This document shows positions 9,022-17,260 of a stretch of DNA of 64,000 bases, one piece after another. This DNA is from Pontibacter ramchanderi (GTDB taxonomy: Bacteria; Bacteroidota; Bacteroidia; Cytophagales; Hymenobacteraceae), in NCBI RefSeq assembly GCF_002846395.1, contig NZ_PJMU01000002.1, forward strand, positions 868,001 to 932,000. The letters run 5' to 3'. Both the position numbers and the translations under genes were made by a program. Numbering within the stretch: the first letter of the stretch is position 1; every line of letters begins with the position of its first letter. The notes under the pieces were generated by a model. That model was not told the DNA's origin. It searched no databases and saw nothing but the letters and a program-made list of their open reading frames with translations.

Positions 9022-9309
9022 ATGGCATCGCTTTTTGTAATAATCTTCCTCAACCTATGCTTTGTGGCAACGCTGTTGAGCTTATCCAGATTTTATAAAC
9101 TTAGATTAGAAGATTATTTTTTCAATCTGATATGCCTAAATCTGGTGCCCGCTCTGATGTATGTCTGCAATTATTTCGACATACTCGTGGAGTATCCGAT
9201 GTCAGTTAAGTACTTAGTGTCACTTGCGGTTGTTTACATTTTAGCGGAGCCTTTCAGAAAGTCCATCTTGAAACAACTTAGAGTTTCGATAGAGAAGTTT
9301 AGGCGGTAA
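9022..9309 (+). CDS. Small AT-rich membrane protein, unknown
   Basis: 95 residues from ATG 9022, 13 bases after the SDR stop. Two or three hydrophobic segments (MASLFVIIFLNLCFVATLL, LNLVPALMYVCNYF, YLVSLAVVYILAEPF) and a basic C-terminus (RKSILKQLRVSIEKFRR). No family is recognised. A line counted within it (9121–9180) is 40% GC, like the other unknown membrane-protein gene in this locus and unlike the catabolic genes. It is probably co-transcribed between SDR and aldehyde dehydrogenase. Confidence 0.6.
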   Translation: MASLFVIIFLNLCFVATLLSLSRFYKLRLEDYFFNLICLNLVPALMYVCNYFDILVEYPMSVKYLVSLAVVYILAEPFRKSILKQLRVSIEKFRR

Positions 9310-9376
9310 AGCTTTCGGAGCGAGGGCTTCTTAAAACAGAAAAAATATACCTTTTATAAAACTCTAAAGCCCAAAA

Positions 9377-9411
9377 CTCCCCCACCTGTTTTTAGGAGGG
9401 GGCTGGGGGAG
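9377..9411. repeat. REP-like G/C-run inverted repeat
   Basis: CTCCCCC at 9377–9383 and GGGGGAG at 9405–9411 form an inverted repeat around an A/T-rich centre and a further AGGAGGGGG run. The layout resembles small dispersed C-run/G-run repeats known from other bacteria; only one copy is in this window. It ends a few bases before the aldehyde dehydrogenase ATG at 9417, so its GGGGGAGG would serve as that gene's purine-rich ribosome-binding region. Confidence 0.6.
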
Positions 9412-9416
9412 GTAAC

Positions 9417-10862
9417 ATGCAGCACATACATAACTACATCGACGGCCAGTTGGTCATGCCTGTGGCGGGGCAGTACATTGACAACTACAACCCAGCCTTG
9501 GGCGAAGTGTACTCGCTTATACCTGACTCCGACGAACAGGACGTGGAGCAGGCGGTTCAGGCAGCTTTGAAAGCTTTCCCTGCGTGGTCAAACACGCCTG
9601 CCGAAAAGCGGGGGCAGATTATGATGCGTATTGCTGACCTGATTGACCAGAATCTGGACAAGCTGGCCGAGGCAGAATCAATCGACAATGGCAAACCGCT
9701 GAAACTGGCGAAGTCGGTGGATATACCGCGGGCCAGTAGCAACATGCGCTTTTACGGCACGGCTATCCTGCATTTCGCCTCGGAAGCGCATTACATGGAA
9801 GGCACCAATGCCATCAACTATACCGTGCGCCATCCGCATGGGGTGGTGGGCTGCATTTCGCCCTGGAACCTGCCGCTATACCTGTTCACCTGGAAGATTG
9901 CCCCTGCCCTTGCCGCCGGAAACTGTGTGGTAGCCAAGCCATCGGAAGTCACACCCATGACGGCTTATATGCTGTCTGAAATCTGCATCGAAGCGGGCTT
10001 GCCAGCGGGTGTGCTCAATATCGTGCACGGTTACGGCAATAAGGTAGGCGCTGCCATGACGGCCCACCCGAAAGTACCCGTTATCTCGTTCACGGGCGGC
10101 ACCGCCACGGGGCGCACCATTGCGGCTACAGCAGCCCCGATGTTCAAAAAGCTGTCGCTGGAGTTGGGCGGCAAAAACCCGAACATCATCTTTGCCGACT
10201 GCGATTTCAACAACGCCCTGCATACATCCATCCACTCCTCTTTCGCCAACCAAGGGCAGATTTGTCTCTGCGGCTCCCGCATTTTCATTGAGCGGCCGCT
10301 GTACGAGAAATTCCGCGACTCCTTTGTGGAAAAGGTGAAGGCCATGCAAGTAGGCGACCCGATGGAAGAAAGGTCGAAAATGGGCGCGGTGGTGTCGGAA
10401 CAGCACATGCAAAAAGTGCTCTCCTACATCGAACTGGCCAAACAAGAGGGCGGCACCATCCTCACGGGCGGGCACCAAGTGCAGGTAGAGGGACGTTGCC
10501 AGAACGGCTGGTTCATCGCCCCGACCATCATCGAGGGCCTGCCCTACAACTGCCGCACCAACACCGAAGAGATTTTCGGGCCAGTCGTCACCCTCACCCC
10601 TTTCGACACCGAAGAAGAGGTGATAAAATACGCTAACTGCACCGACTATGGTCTTGCCGCTACCATCTGGACCCAAAACCTGCAACGCGCCCACCGTGTC
10701 GCGCACCAGGTGCATTCAGGTATCATCTGGGTAAACACTTGGCTCCTGCGTGATTTGAGAACGCCTTTCGGCGGCATGAAGAATTCGGGTGTAGGTCGTG
10801 AGGGCGGATTTGAGGCGCTCAGGTTCTTCACCGAGCCGCAGAATGTTTGTGTGAAGTTGTAG
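9417..10862 (+). CDS. Aldehyde dehydrogenase, probable 2-aminomuconate 6-semialdehyde dehydrogenase
   Basis: 481 residues, NAD(P)-dependent ALDH superfamily. Catalytic Cys283 in NQGQICLCGSRIF and general base Glu249 in LELGGKNP are both present, as are ISPWNLPLYLFTWKIAPALA, FTGGTATGR for cofactor binding, and EIFGPVVT. The TWLLRDLRTPFGGMKNSGVGREGG end matches the 2-hydroxymuconate/2-aminomuconate semialdehyde dehydrogenase subgroup. Placed next to kynU, ACMSD and HAO, it most likely oxidises 2-aminomuconate semialdehyde to 2-aminomuconate, the step after ACMSD. Substrate is inferred from context. Confidence 0.9.
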   Translation: MQHIHNYIDGQLVMPVAGQYIDNYNPALGEVYSLIPDSDEQDVEQAVQAALKAFPAWSNTPAEKRGQIMMRIADLIDQNLDKLAEAESIDNGKPLKLAKSVDIPRASSNMRFYGTAILHFASEAHYMEGTNAINYTVRHPHGVVGCISPWNLPLYLFTWKIAPALAAGNCVVAKPSEVTPMTAYMLSEICIEAGLPAGVLNIVHGYGNKVGAAMTAHPKVPVISFTGGTATGRTIAATAAPMFKKLSLELGGKNPNIIFADCDFNNALHTSIHSSFANQGQICLCGSRIFIERPLYEKFRDSFVEKVKAMQVGDPMEERSKMGAVVSEQHMQKVLSYIELAKQEGGTILTGGHQVQVEGRCQNGWFIAPTIIEGLPYNCRTNTEEIFGPVVTLTPFDTEEEVIKYANCTDYGLAATIWTQNLQRAHRVAHQVHSGIIWVNTWLLRDLRTPFGGMKNSGVGREGGFEALRFFTEPQNVCVKL

Positions 10863-10918
10863 TAGGCTATATCTTTCCCCCATCAAAAGAGTATGGTTAT
10901 ATAAACCGTATTCTCCTG

Positions 10919-11782
10919 ATGACCAGCCACAACCAGCCAAACGAAACCCAGTCGTCCGCTATCCTGACCAGTTTAGGTATAGCCGAGGAGGAATGGCATG
11001 CGCAGGGTGTAGCGCCGCAGACGCTGGTGGGAATTTACCATGATTTTTTGCAGCGCAATACAGAGTTGCTGGAGATTGCGAAGCAGACAGCTCACAGCCT
11101 GCAGCACTTACCTGGAGTTCATGCCGTAAGGTATCGGGTGAAAGACCCGCTGCACCTGTTGCGTAAGGTTATCCGAAAAAAAACGGAGTACCCCGATCGC
11201 CACATCGATGAATATAATTACATCGACTGGATCAACGACCTGGCAGGCGTACGGGTACTATACCTGTACAAGTCTGATTGGCATAGCTTGGGCAAACACA
11301 TACAAGCTAACTGGGCACTGAAGCGCCCTCCTATTGTCTATCTTACTCCTCCTGCAGAGGCAGAAGTGGCGCTTGAGTTTCAGGAAGCGGGAGTAGACAT
11401 CAGGTGGCACGACCACGGCTATAGAGCGGTACATTATGTGGTGCGTACCCAAGCCAAAGAACAACGGTACTTTGTGGAGATACAACTGCGCACCCTTTTC
11501 GAGGAGGGCTGGAGCGAAATAGACCATACCGTGCGCTACCCTGATCACAGCTGCAACGCGTTCGTGCGCGATTTGCTCGCTCCCCTCAATCACTTCACAG
11601 GGCAGTCCGACCTAGTGGCGTCTTTTATCCGAACCGTGCTGGAAAAGCTAAAAACTGGTGCCCCTCTCTCCGAAAAAGAACATACCCAATTGCAGGTACA
11701 AATAAGCCAATTTGCTATACCTGACACTGAAAAGCAGCGACTATACCTACACCTCGACGCCCTCCAAAGAAAGAACAGATAA
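10919..11782 (+). CDS. RelA/SpoT synthetase-domain protein (small alarmone synthetase-like)
   Basis: About 287 residues from ATG 10919, which lies beyond the ALDH stop; an earlier start would overlap ALDH. The (p)ppGpp synthetase core is readable: YRVKDPLHLLRKVIRKK, the G-loop region INDLAGVRVLYLYKS, HDHGYRAVHYVV and FVEIQLRTLFEEGWSEIDH. No HD hydrolase, TGS or ACT domain is present, so it resembles stand-alone synthetases but is longer than RelQ/RelP types (about 210–230 residues). The extra length is an N-terminal helical region and a C-terminal Lys/Glu-rich tail. Expected role: making (p)ppGpp or related alarmones under stress. Whether it also acts as a toxin cannot be seen; no antitoxin-like neighbour is apparent. 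Confidence 0.87.
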   Translation: MTSHNQPNETQSSAILTSLGIAEEEWHAQGVAPQTLVGIYHDFLQRNTELLEIAKQTAHSLQHLPGVHAVRYRVKDPLHLLRKVIRKKTEYPDRHIDEYNYIDWINDLAGVRVLYLYKSDWHSLGKHIQANWALKRPPIVYLTPPAEAEVALEFQEAGVDIRWHDHGYRAVHYVVRTQAKEQRYFVEIQLRTLFEEGWSEIDHTVRYPDHSCNAFVRDLLAPLNHFTGQSDLVASFIRTVLEKLKTGAPLSEKEHTQLQVQISQFAIPDTEKQRLYLHLDALQRKNR

Positions 11783-11787
11783 GCCTT

Positions 11788-11831
11788 AAAAACAGCAAGG
11801 CCTGCCATTGCTGACGGGCCTTGCTGTTTTA
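11788..11831. terminator. Bidirectional terminator hairpin
   Basis: Left arm AAAACAGCAAGGCC (11789–11802) pairs perfectly with GGCCTTGCTGTTTT (11817–11830); A and T runs on the outside make it work both ways. It lies between the convergent alarmone synthetase and DPP4 genes. Confidence 0.88.
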
Positions 11832-11882
11832 GGTATAACTTCTGGACTTGGCTCCAGGTATAACGCCTCGCTATACCTGACA

Positions 11883-11902
11883 GCCCCTTTGTCCTTTGTC
11901 TA
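11883..11902. repeat. Heptad array, GACAAAG type
   Basis: CCCTTTGTCCTTTGTCTAA lies immediately before the reverse-complement stop codon of the DPP4 gene. The unit TTTGTCY has a 7-base period. Related tracts lie near 29291–29325 and 42518–42534. Confidence 0.5.
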
Positions 11903-11904
11903 AA

Positions 11905-14139
11905 TTACTGATTCTTCTCTGAAGTCGGGTTGATCAGGTTGCGTTCCAGGAAGTCGGTCATCATTTTGAAGCGGTGCAGGCTTGTAACACCACCACCCAC
12001 GCCGTGGTTACGGTTTGGGTAGTAGAAGCTCTCGAACTGCTTGTTGGCGCTAATCAGGGCGTCCTGCATCGCCACGGCGTTCTGGAAGTGCACGTTGTCG
12101 TCACCTGTACCGTGAATCAGCAACAGCTTGCCTTGCATTTTGTCGGCGAAGAAGAGTGGCGAGTTATCGTCGTAACCAGAAGCATTCTCCTGTGGCGTTT
12201 TGAGGTAGCGCTCGGTGTAGATGGTATCGTAATAGCGCCAGTTCGTAACCGGAGCCACCGATATACCTGCTGCGAACACACCGTTGCCTTTGGTCAGGCC
12301 AAGCAGCGTCATGTAACCGCCGTAGCTATGTCCCCAGATGCCGATGCGGTCTTTGTCCACGTACGACTGATTGCCCAGCCATTTAGCTGCCTCAATCTGG
12401 TCTTCAATCTCGTACTTGCCCAGGTTGGCGTAGGTCACTTTCTTGAACTCAGCGCCACGGGCACCCGTGCCGCGATTGTCCACGCTCACCACAATGGCGC
12501 CTTTGTTGGCCAGCACTTGGTACCACAGGTAGTTGGCACCACCCCAACTGTTGTTCACCGTCTGCGAGCCCGGGCCACCGTACACGAACATCAGCACAGG
12601 GTATTTCTTCTTCGGGTCAAAGTCGGTTGGTTTGATCATCCAGCCGTTAAGCTGGGTGCCATCCTGTGTCTTCATCGTAAAGAACTCCTGCTTGGCGATG
12701 TTGTACTCAGCCAGTTTGTTGCGCAGGGCCTGGTTGTTCTCCAGTACCTTTACCAGTTTACCATCTTTGGCAGTATGCAGGCTCACGGTAAGTGGTGTGT
12801 TGGCAGCAGTGTGGTAAGCAAGGTAGTACTTATAGTCCTTGCTCATGTTCACGTTGTAGGTTCCTGTCTCTGTGGTCAGGCGCTTCTTGTTTTTGCCGTT
12901 GCTCTTGATGCTGTACAGGTGGCGCTCTAACGGCGATACTTCCGTAGACATATAGTACAGCACGTCATTCTTCTCATCGAAGCCAATGAAATTGCTCACT
13001 TCCCAGTTGCCTTTCGTGATCTGGCGCACCAGCTTACCGTTCATGTTGTACAGGTACAAATGGTTGAAACCATCTTTTTCAGAAGAGAAAATGAAGTTCT
13101 TGCCGTCTTTCAGGTAGATCAGGTCGTCGGTTACGTCCACGTAGGCTTTGTCGGTGTCTGTCAGCACCACGTTGGCTTTGCCGGTGGTGGCGTTGGCATG
13201 AAGTATCTCCAGCTTGTTCTGCAGGCGGTTCATGCGCTGGATCGAAAGCAAATTGCTGTCGTTTGTCCACTTGATGCGCGGGATGTAGATATCGGTCTCG
13301 TTGCCAGTATCCATTTTCACCGTCTGGCCGTTGCCCACGTTGTACACCGACACCGTTACGATAGAGTTTGCCTCACCCGCCTTTGGGTACTTGAACTTGT
13401 AATCCTGCGGGTATAGCTCGCCCCACATCTGCATGTTGAACTCAGGCACGTTGGTCTCGTCGAAGGTATAGAAGGCGATCTTAGAGCCGTCCGGTGACCA
13501 GTGGAAGCCCTGCGCAAACGAGAATTCCTCTTCGTATACCCAGTCCGCATAACCGTTGATGATCGAGTTGAATTTGCCCGTGTTGGTGATCTGCGTTTCT
13601 TTCATGCTGGCCAGATCCACGAAGAACATGTTGCCTTCACGGGCAAAAGCCACACGCTTGGCATCGGGCGAGAACGTGGCGTACAGCTGCTTGCCACCGT
13701 TGCTCAGCTTGGTCAGTTTCTTCGAGGCGATGTCGTACACATAGAACTCAGCCTTGGAAGAGCGACGGTAGATCTGCTCCTTTTCCGTAGTGAACAGCAC
13801 CTTCTTTTCGTCTGAGCTAAAGGTATAGCCATCGAACTTGATTGGCTTGTCGCTGCCCTCCGGCTTCAGGTCTTCTCCCTCAATGATGGTATTTACCGCC
13901 TGGCCAGTGGTCACGTCGTAGCGCACGATGTCATTCACGCCGTTTTTCTCGTCGGCCACCTGCCCGCTGTAGTAGCGGCCGTCGTTCATCCAGTTCACAC
14001 CGTACACCGACTTAGCCGAGAAGGTGCCGTTACGGTAGATATCCTCCAGCGTGACCTGCTTTTTTTGCTGCGCCTGCGCCACAAACGCAAAGCACAAAAG
14101 CACCACAGCCAGAAAATTAGTTTTAAGGTTGATATGCAT
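11905..14139 (-). CDS. Dipeptidyl peptidase IV, S9 family
   Basis: 744 residues. Signal peptide FLAVVLLCFAFVAQAQQ, so exported to the periplasm or outer membrane. The N-terminal beta-propeller (DPPIV_N) contains NGYADWVYEEEF, the double-Glu substrate-recognition motif, and FSWSPDG-like blades. The C-terminal alpha/beta-hydrolase carries catalytic Ser605 in GHSYGGYM, Asp681 in GTGDDNVHFQ and His712 in NRNHGV. The enzyme removes X-Pro or X-Ala dipeptides from peptide N-termini; in Bacteroidota it feeds peptide uptake. It has its own terminator at both ends. Confidence 0.96.
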   Translation of the reverse strand: MHINLKTNFLAVVLLCFAFVAQAQQKKQVTLEDIYRNGTFSAKSVYGVNWMNDGRYYSGQVADEKNGVNDIVRYDVTTGQAVNTIIEGEDLKPEGSDKPIKFDGYTFSSDEKKVLFTTEKEQIYRRSSKAEFYVYDIASKKLTKLSNGGKQLYATFSPDAKRVAFAREGNMFFVDLASMKETQITNTGKFNSIINGYADWVYEEEFSFAQGFHWSPDGSKIAFYTFDETNVPEFNMQMWGELYPQDYKFKYPKAGEANSIVTVSVYNVGNGQTVKMDTGNETDIYIPRIKWTNDSNLLSIQRMNRLQNKLEILHANATTGKANVVLTDTDKAYVDVTDDLIYLKDGKNFIFSSEKDGFNHLYLYNMNGKLVRQITKGNWEVSNFIGFDEKNDVLYYMSTEVSPLERHLYSIKSNGKNKKRLTTETGTYNVNMSKDYKYYLAYHTAANTPLTVSLHTAKDGKLVKVLENNQALRNKLAEYNIAKQEFFTMKTQDGTQLNGWMIKPTDFDPKKKYPVLMFVYGGPGSQTVNNSWGGANYLWYQVLANKGAIVVSVDNRGTGARGAEFKKVTYANLGKYEIEDQIEAAKWLGNQSYVDKDRIGIWGHSYGGYMTLLGLTKGNGVFAAGISVAPVTNWRYYDTIYTERYLKTPQENASGYDDNSPLFFADKMQGKLLLIHGTGDDNVHFQNAVAMQDALISANKQFESFYYPNRNHGVGGGVTSLHRFKMMTDFLERNLINPTSEKNQ

Positions 14140-14239
14140 GTGTTTAAGGGTTGTTGTCGTTTAGTTTGCTAATTTATCAGAATAATATGGTATTGCCATA
14201 CCTTGCCACCAAAACCATACCGCCCGCAGGTATAGTAAC

Positions 14240-14272
14240 AAAAAAGCGGCAGCCCTTCCGGAATCTGCCGCC
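14240..14272 (-). terminator. Terminator of the OmpP1 operon
   Basis: GCGGCAG (14246–14252) pairs with CTGCCGC (14265–14271); on the minus strand the stem is followed by a run of six U residues (A tract at 14240–14245). It lies downstream of the OmpP1 stop codon. Confidence 0.75.
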
Positions 14273-14297
14273 TCTCTGAAAACAGGAAAAGTCTTAT

Positions 14298-15800
14298 TTA
14301 GAAGTTGTAACCGAAAGTCAGTAGCACGGTGTTGAGTTTGTCTTCAATATCAACTACCGGCACAAACACCGACGGGTCGCTGAAGTTGTACGGGCTGTAC
14401 AGGCTGTTGGTCGTAGAGCTGGTAAAAGCAATATCAGCGTAGTACTTGTTCAATCGTATACCTGTACCCAGTGTAAAGGTGTTGATCTTACCGTCAAAGT
14501 CGGCATTTCGGTAAGGATCGCCTGTGATAGCGTAGCCCGCCCTGAAACGGAACACCTCGTAGCGGGCCTCTGCCCCCAGTCTAAGGTTTATGGCCGATTT
14601 ATAATTGCTCGAAATGCGGTCGTTTATGTTATTGAAATAATTGCTGTTGCCACTGAAGTCGTCGCTTTCAGAGTAGCGGGCATTGGCATAATCCACGTAC
14701 TCGATGTCAGCCGTTATAAAGCCATACTTTTGCAGGAAGAAAGCCACCCCGCCCGATGCGCGGAAAGGCGTCTTTAACTTATAGGAGAACTCGCCTGGCA
14801 GCTCTGCCTCACTGTAGCTTTCACCCGGCAGAAACTGGGTATACATAGAGCGTTGGTAGGTTTCGTCGAAGTTGTACAGCGTGGGGGTCTGAATGGAAGC
14901 ACCAAATCGTATGACATCAGAGGGGCGGACAATAACGCCCAGCTTCAGGTTAACGCCCGTGCCCCGCGTTCTGTACTCATCTCGCAGCTGAAGACTGGTA
15001 AAATCCGTATCGGCACTTCCTTCGGCTTCACTGAAGATCCGCTCCTGTCTGAAATCTGAGGTCACCACCCCAAGCGAAGCACCCAGGTATATTTTGTCGC
15101 GGTAACTGGTGCCCCCCGCTATATCGATCTGGTTCTGGGAGCCTCTCCTAATGATTTCCTCTGACTGGTCGATGTTACCAACCCGTGCGGTAGGTATAGC
15201 AAAGCCATCTTCATCAAAATCAAACAAAAAGGTACCATATGCCAAGCCCTCCATGGAGATAAACCCGTTGTCGAACTCGTTGTCCAGGTCGGCTTGTGTG
15301 CGGCCACGCAGGTTAGCCAGCTCGGTAAAATACTCTACTATGGTAGGGTCTTGTCCACCGGCTGTGTTGCGGTATGACGTTCTATTATTAAAATTGTTGA
15401 GCCTGCTGAAGCTGATGCCAAAAGTGCCTCCACGCCAGTCGCTATCTTCGTTGGCCTGCTGGTCGGCAAACACAAAACCGATATGAGGCACCGCCACACT
15501 GTTGCGCTCATCATTCGTCGAAATACCCCCGACACGGCCCGTAGAGGTGGAGAATCCAAGCCCTGGCGTAATGCTGAACTCAGAGCGCCTGAACATCCCA
15601 AGTCCGGCAGGATTGGAAGCCATGGTAGAAACATCTGCTCCCAGTGCAGTTTGTGCTCCTCCTATACCTTGGATGCGCGCGGACCCGGTAAGGCCATAAC
15701 GGGTGTAGCGCAGGGCATCTACCTCGTCTTGAGCCAAAGCGGTTCCGCTCCAGCCCAGCACGAGTGCCAGGCTGGCCGAAACAATCTTAGTAATTTTCAT
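14298..15800 (-). CDS. OmpP1/FadL-family outer-membrane protein
   Basis: 500 residues. Signal peptide MKITKIVSASLALVLGWSGTALAQ, then DALRYTRYGLTGSARIQGIGG and the FadL-type hatch signature GADVSTMASNPAGLGMF. The rest is a beta barrel with alternating aromatic strands, ending in LLTFGYNF with a C-terminal Phe. FadL proteins pass long-chain fatty acids and other hydrophobic compounds through the outer membrane; in Bacteroidota the substrate is mostly unknown. It starts 17 bases after the lipoprotein gene upstream on the same strand, so the two are probably one transcription unit. Confidence 0.88.
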   Translation of the reverse strand: MKITKIVSASLALVLGWSGTALAQDEVDALRYTRYGLTGSARIQGIGGAQTALGADVSTMASNPAGLGMFRRSEFSITPGLGFSTSTGRVGGISTNDERNSVAVPHIGFVFADQQANEDSDWRGGTFGISFSRLNNFNNRTSYRNTAGGQDPTIVEYFTELANLRGRTQADLDNEFDNGFISMEGLAYGTFLFDFDEDGFAIPTARVGNIDQSEEIIRRGSQNQIDIAGGTSYRDKIYLGASLGVVTSDFRQERIFSEAEGSADTDFTSLQLRDEYRTRGTGVNLKLGVIVRPSDVIRFGASIQTPTLYNFDETYQRSMYTQFLPGESYSEAELPGEFSYKLKTPFRASGGVAFFLQKYGFITADIEYVDYANARYSESDDFSGNSNYFNNINDRISSNYKSAINLRLGAEARYEVFRFRAGYAITGDPYRNADFDGKINTFTLGTGIRLNKYYADIAFTSSTTNSLYSPYNFSDPSVFVPVVDIEDKLNTVLLTFGYNF

Positions 15801-15817
15801 GGATAGTTAGTTTGTGA

Positions 15818-17074
15818 TTAGTTTCCTCCTCTGCTTCCACGGCCACCGCCGCTTGAGTTGGAACGCGCTGGAGGGCTTGATGTACCAGAGCTTCTGGTTG
15901 GTGGCGAGTAGCTTGGCTGCGAGCGCTGCACGGGCTCACTTCGCTGGTAGCTCGGCTGTGAGCGCTGCACGGGCTCACTTCGCTGGTAGCTCGGCTGTGA
16001 GCGCTGCACAGGCTGGCGCTGAATTCTTTCCTGACGCTGCACTGGCTGCTGTATACGCTGCTGACGCTCGCGTGGCTGTACCGAAGGCGCCACATACTCT
16101 TCCCGCGACTGGTTCATGCGCTGCACAGGCTGCTGACCTTCCGGCTGCTGGCGCGAAGGCCTTACCTGGCCGCTTTGCGGGTCGTAGCCACGGTTGGTGG
16201 TTGCCGGTCTGGCTGGCATTGTACGGCCTGTATTTTCACCTGTGTTCACTTCCTGCCCTCTTACATTGGTGTTCCCAGTGGCACGCTCTGTTCTGCCAGG
16301 ACGGGCATAGTCGGCACCTTGTGTGGCACGCTGTTCGTTGCTAACAGCTTCTGATCGGTTCGGGCGGCCGGTTACACGCTCCGGATTGCCGGCTGCCGGC
16401 ACGACGCTTCGCTCACCGCGCGGTCCGTACTGTACCTGGCGTGGCTGCACCACTATAGGCCGGTCGTAAATAAAGCGGTTGCCACCATAGTAACCTCGGT
16501 TATACCCATGATAGAAGCCCGCATAGTAGTTATCGTATGGCCAGTATCTGCTGCCCCAGAACGGATCGTACATGCCATAAGGGTGCCCCCAACGGTTCCA
16601 GCCGGAGCCCCAACCCATTCCCAATCCAATACTCACTCTTATGCCGCTTCTGCGCATAAAAGGATCATAGAAGAACGGATCGTAGGCACTGTAGAAAGGA
16701 TCATAGAAGAACGGATCGTAGTAGGGGTTTACGCGGTGCATGCGGTGCACATAACTGCTTGTCCAGTATGGGTCCACATAAGCATAGTTCGGTGTGTTCC
16801 AGGTTGCCTGCGGACGATAGGTGCGCCCGTCATAGTATTCATCGGCGGCATAGTTTTGTGTTACATCATTCGTGGCGGCTTGCTGCTCATTCTCCGCTGC
16901 AGCATACTGCTGCTGAGGGGCTTGAGCCTGTGGCTGCACGTATTCGGTGCGGTCTGATGAGCTGTAATACATATCATCGTACTCTGTCGACTGCATCGCC
17001 ACCGGGCTGCTGCAGCCAACTGCGAAAAGTGCAATCACAGGGGCTATTGCGGTGCGTATGTTTAATTTTTTCAT
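15818..17074 (-). CDS. Low-complexity Tyr/Pro/Gln-rich lipoprotein
   Basis: About 418 residues from ATG at 17074 (MKKLNIRTAIAPVIALFAVGC): a type II signal peptide with lipobox FAVGC. The middle contains repeated DPFFYDP blocks and Gly/Trp/Tyr-rich sequence (GMGWGSGWNRWGHPYGMYDP). The second half is rich in Arg, Gln and Ser, with a 13-residue tandem unit (PVQRSQPSYQRSE) used twice in full plus a partial copy, then an RSSGT/GGGRG tail. No enzyme domain is seen. Such proteins are usually envelope-anchored and disordered. It lies directly before the OmpP1 gene. A TATCTTTG box (minus strand, 17104–17111) lies 30 bases before the start. Confidence 0.82.
   Translation of the reverse strand: MKKLNIRTAIAPVIALFAVGCSSPVAMQSTEYDDMYYSSSDRTEYVQPQAQAPQQQYAAAENEQQAATNDVTQNYAADEYYDGRTYRPQATWNTPNYAYVDPYWTSSYVHRMHRVNPYYDPFFYDPFYSAYDPFFYDPFMRRSGIRVSIGLGMGWGSGWNRWGHPYGMYDPFWGSRYWPYDNYYAGFYHGYNRGYYGGNRFIYDRPIVVQPRQVQYGPRGERSVVPAAGNPERVTGRPNRSEAVSNEQRATQGADYARPGRTERATGNTNVRGQEVNTGENTGRTMPARPATTNRGYDPQSGQVRPSRQQPEGQQPVQRMNQSREEYVAPSVQPRERQQRIQQPVQRQERIQRQPVQRSQPSYQRSEPVQRSQPSYQRSEPVQRSQPSYSPPTRSSGTSSPPARSNSSGGGRGSRGGN
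15912..16014. repeat. 39-bp tandem repeat in the lipoprotein gene
   Basis: The 39-base unit beginning GAGCGCTGCACGGGCTCACT occurs at 15921–15959 and 15960–15998 with no visible difference, followed by a partial third copy. It keeps the frame (13 codons), so copy-number change would lengthen or shorten the C-terminal tail by 13 residues per unit. Confidence 0.9.
16662..16721. repeat. Direct repeat encoding YDPFFYDPF blocks
   Basis: GGATCATAGAAGAACGGATC occurs twice within about 60 bases, encoding successive Tyr-Asp-Pro-Phe blocks of the lipoprotein. The repeat is in frame. Confidence 0.75.
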
Positions 17075-17103
17075 GGCCTTCCGTGTATAAAATGCTTCTA
17101 TAT

Positions 17104-17111
17104 CAAAGATA
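17104..17111 (-). promoter_or_regulatory. Candidate -7 box for the lipoprotein–OmpP1 unit
   Basis: On the minus strand the sequence is TATCTTTG, a full match to the Bacteroidota TAnnTTTG element, 30 bases before the ATG at 17074. No TTG at the ideal distance upstream is seen, so support is partial. Confidence 0.4.
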
Positions 17112-17260
17112 TAAACACAATAGCGCAAAACCTTATCAATAGTATAATATATTAACGTAATTTTGAGCCGGAATGATATTAAATCTTCACTATGTGGAAA
17201 GCAATATTCATTCCAAAAAGATTAACAATTACTGATATAAGATAAATATTTTTTTTGAAT

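Noticed and set aside
15912..16014. Possible CRISPR-like array
   Set aside because: The repeats are directly adjacent, without spacers, and in frame within a lipoprotein gene; no cas genes are near.
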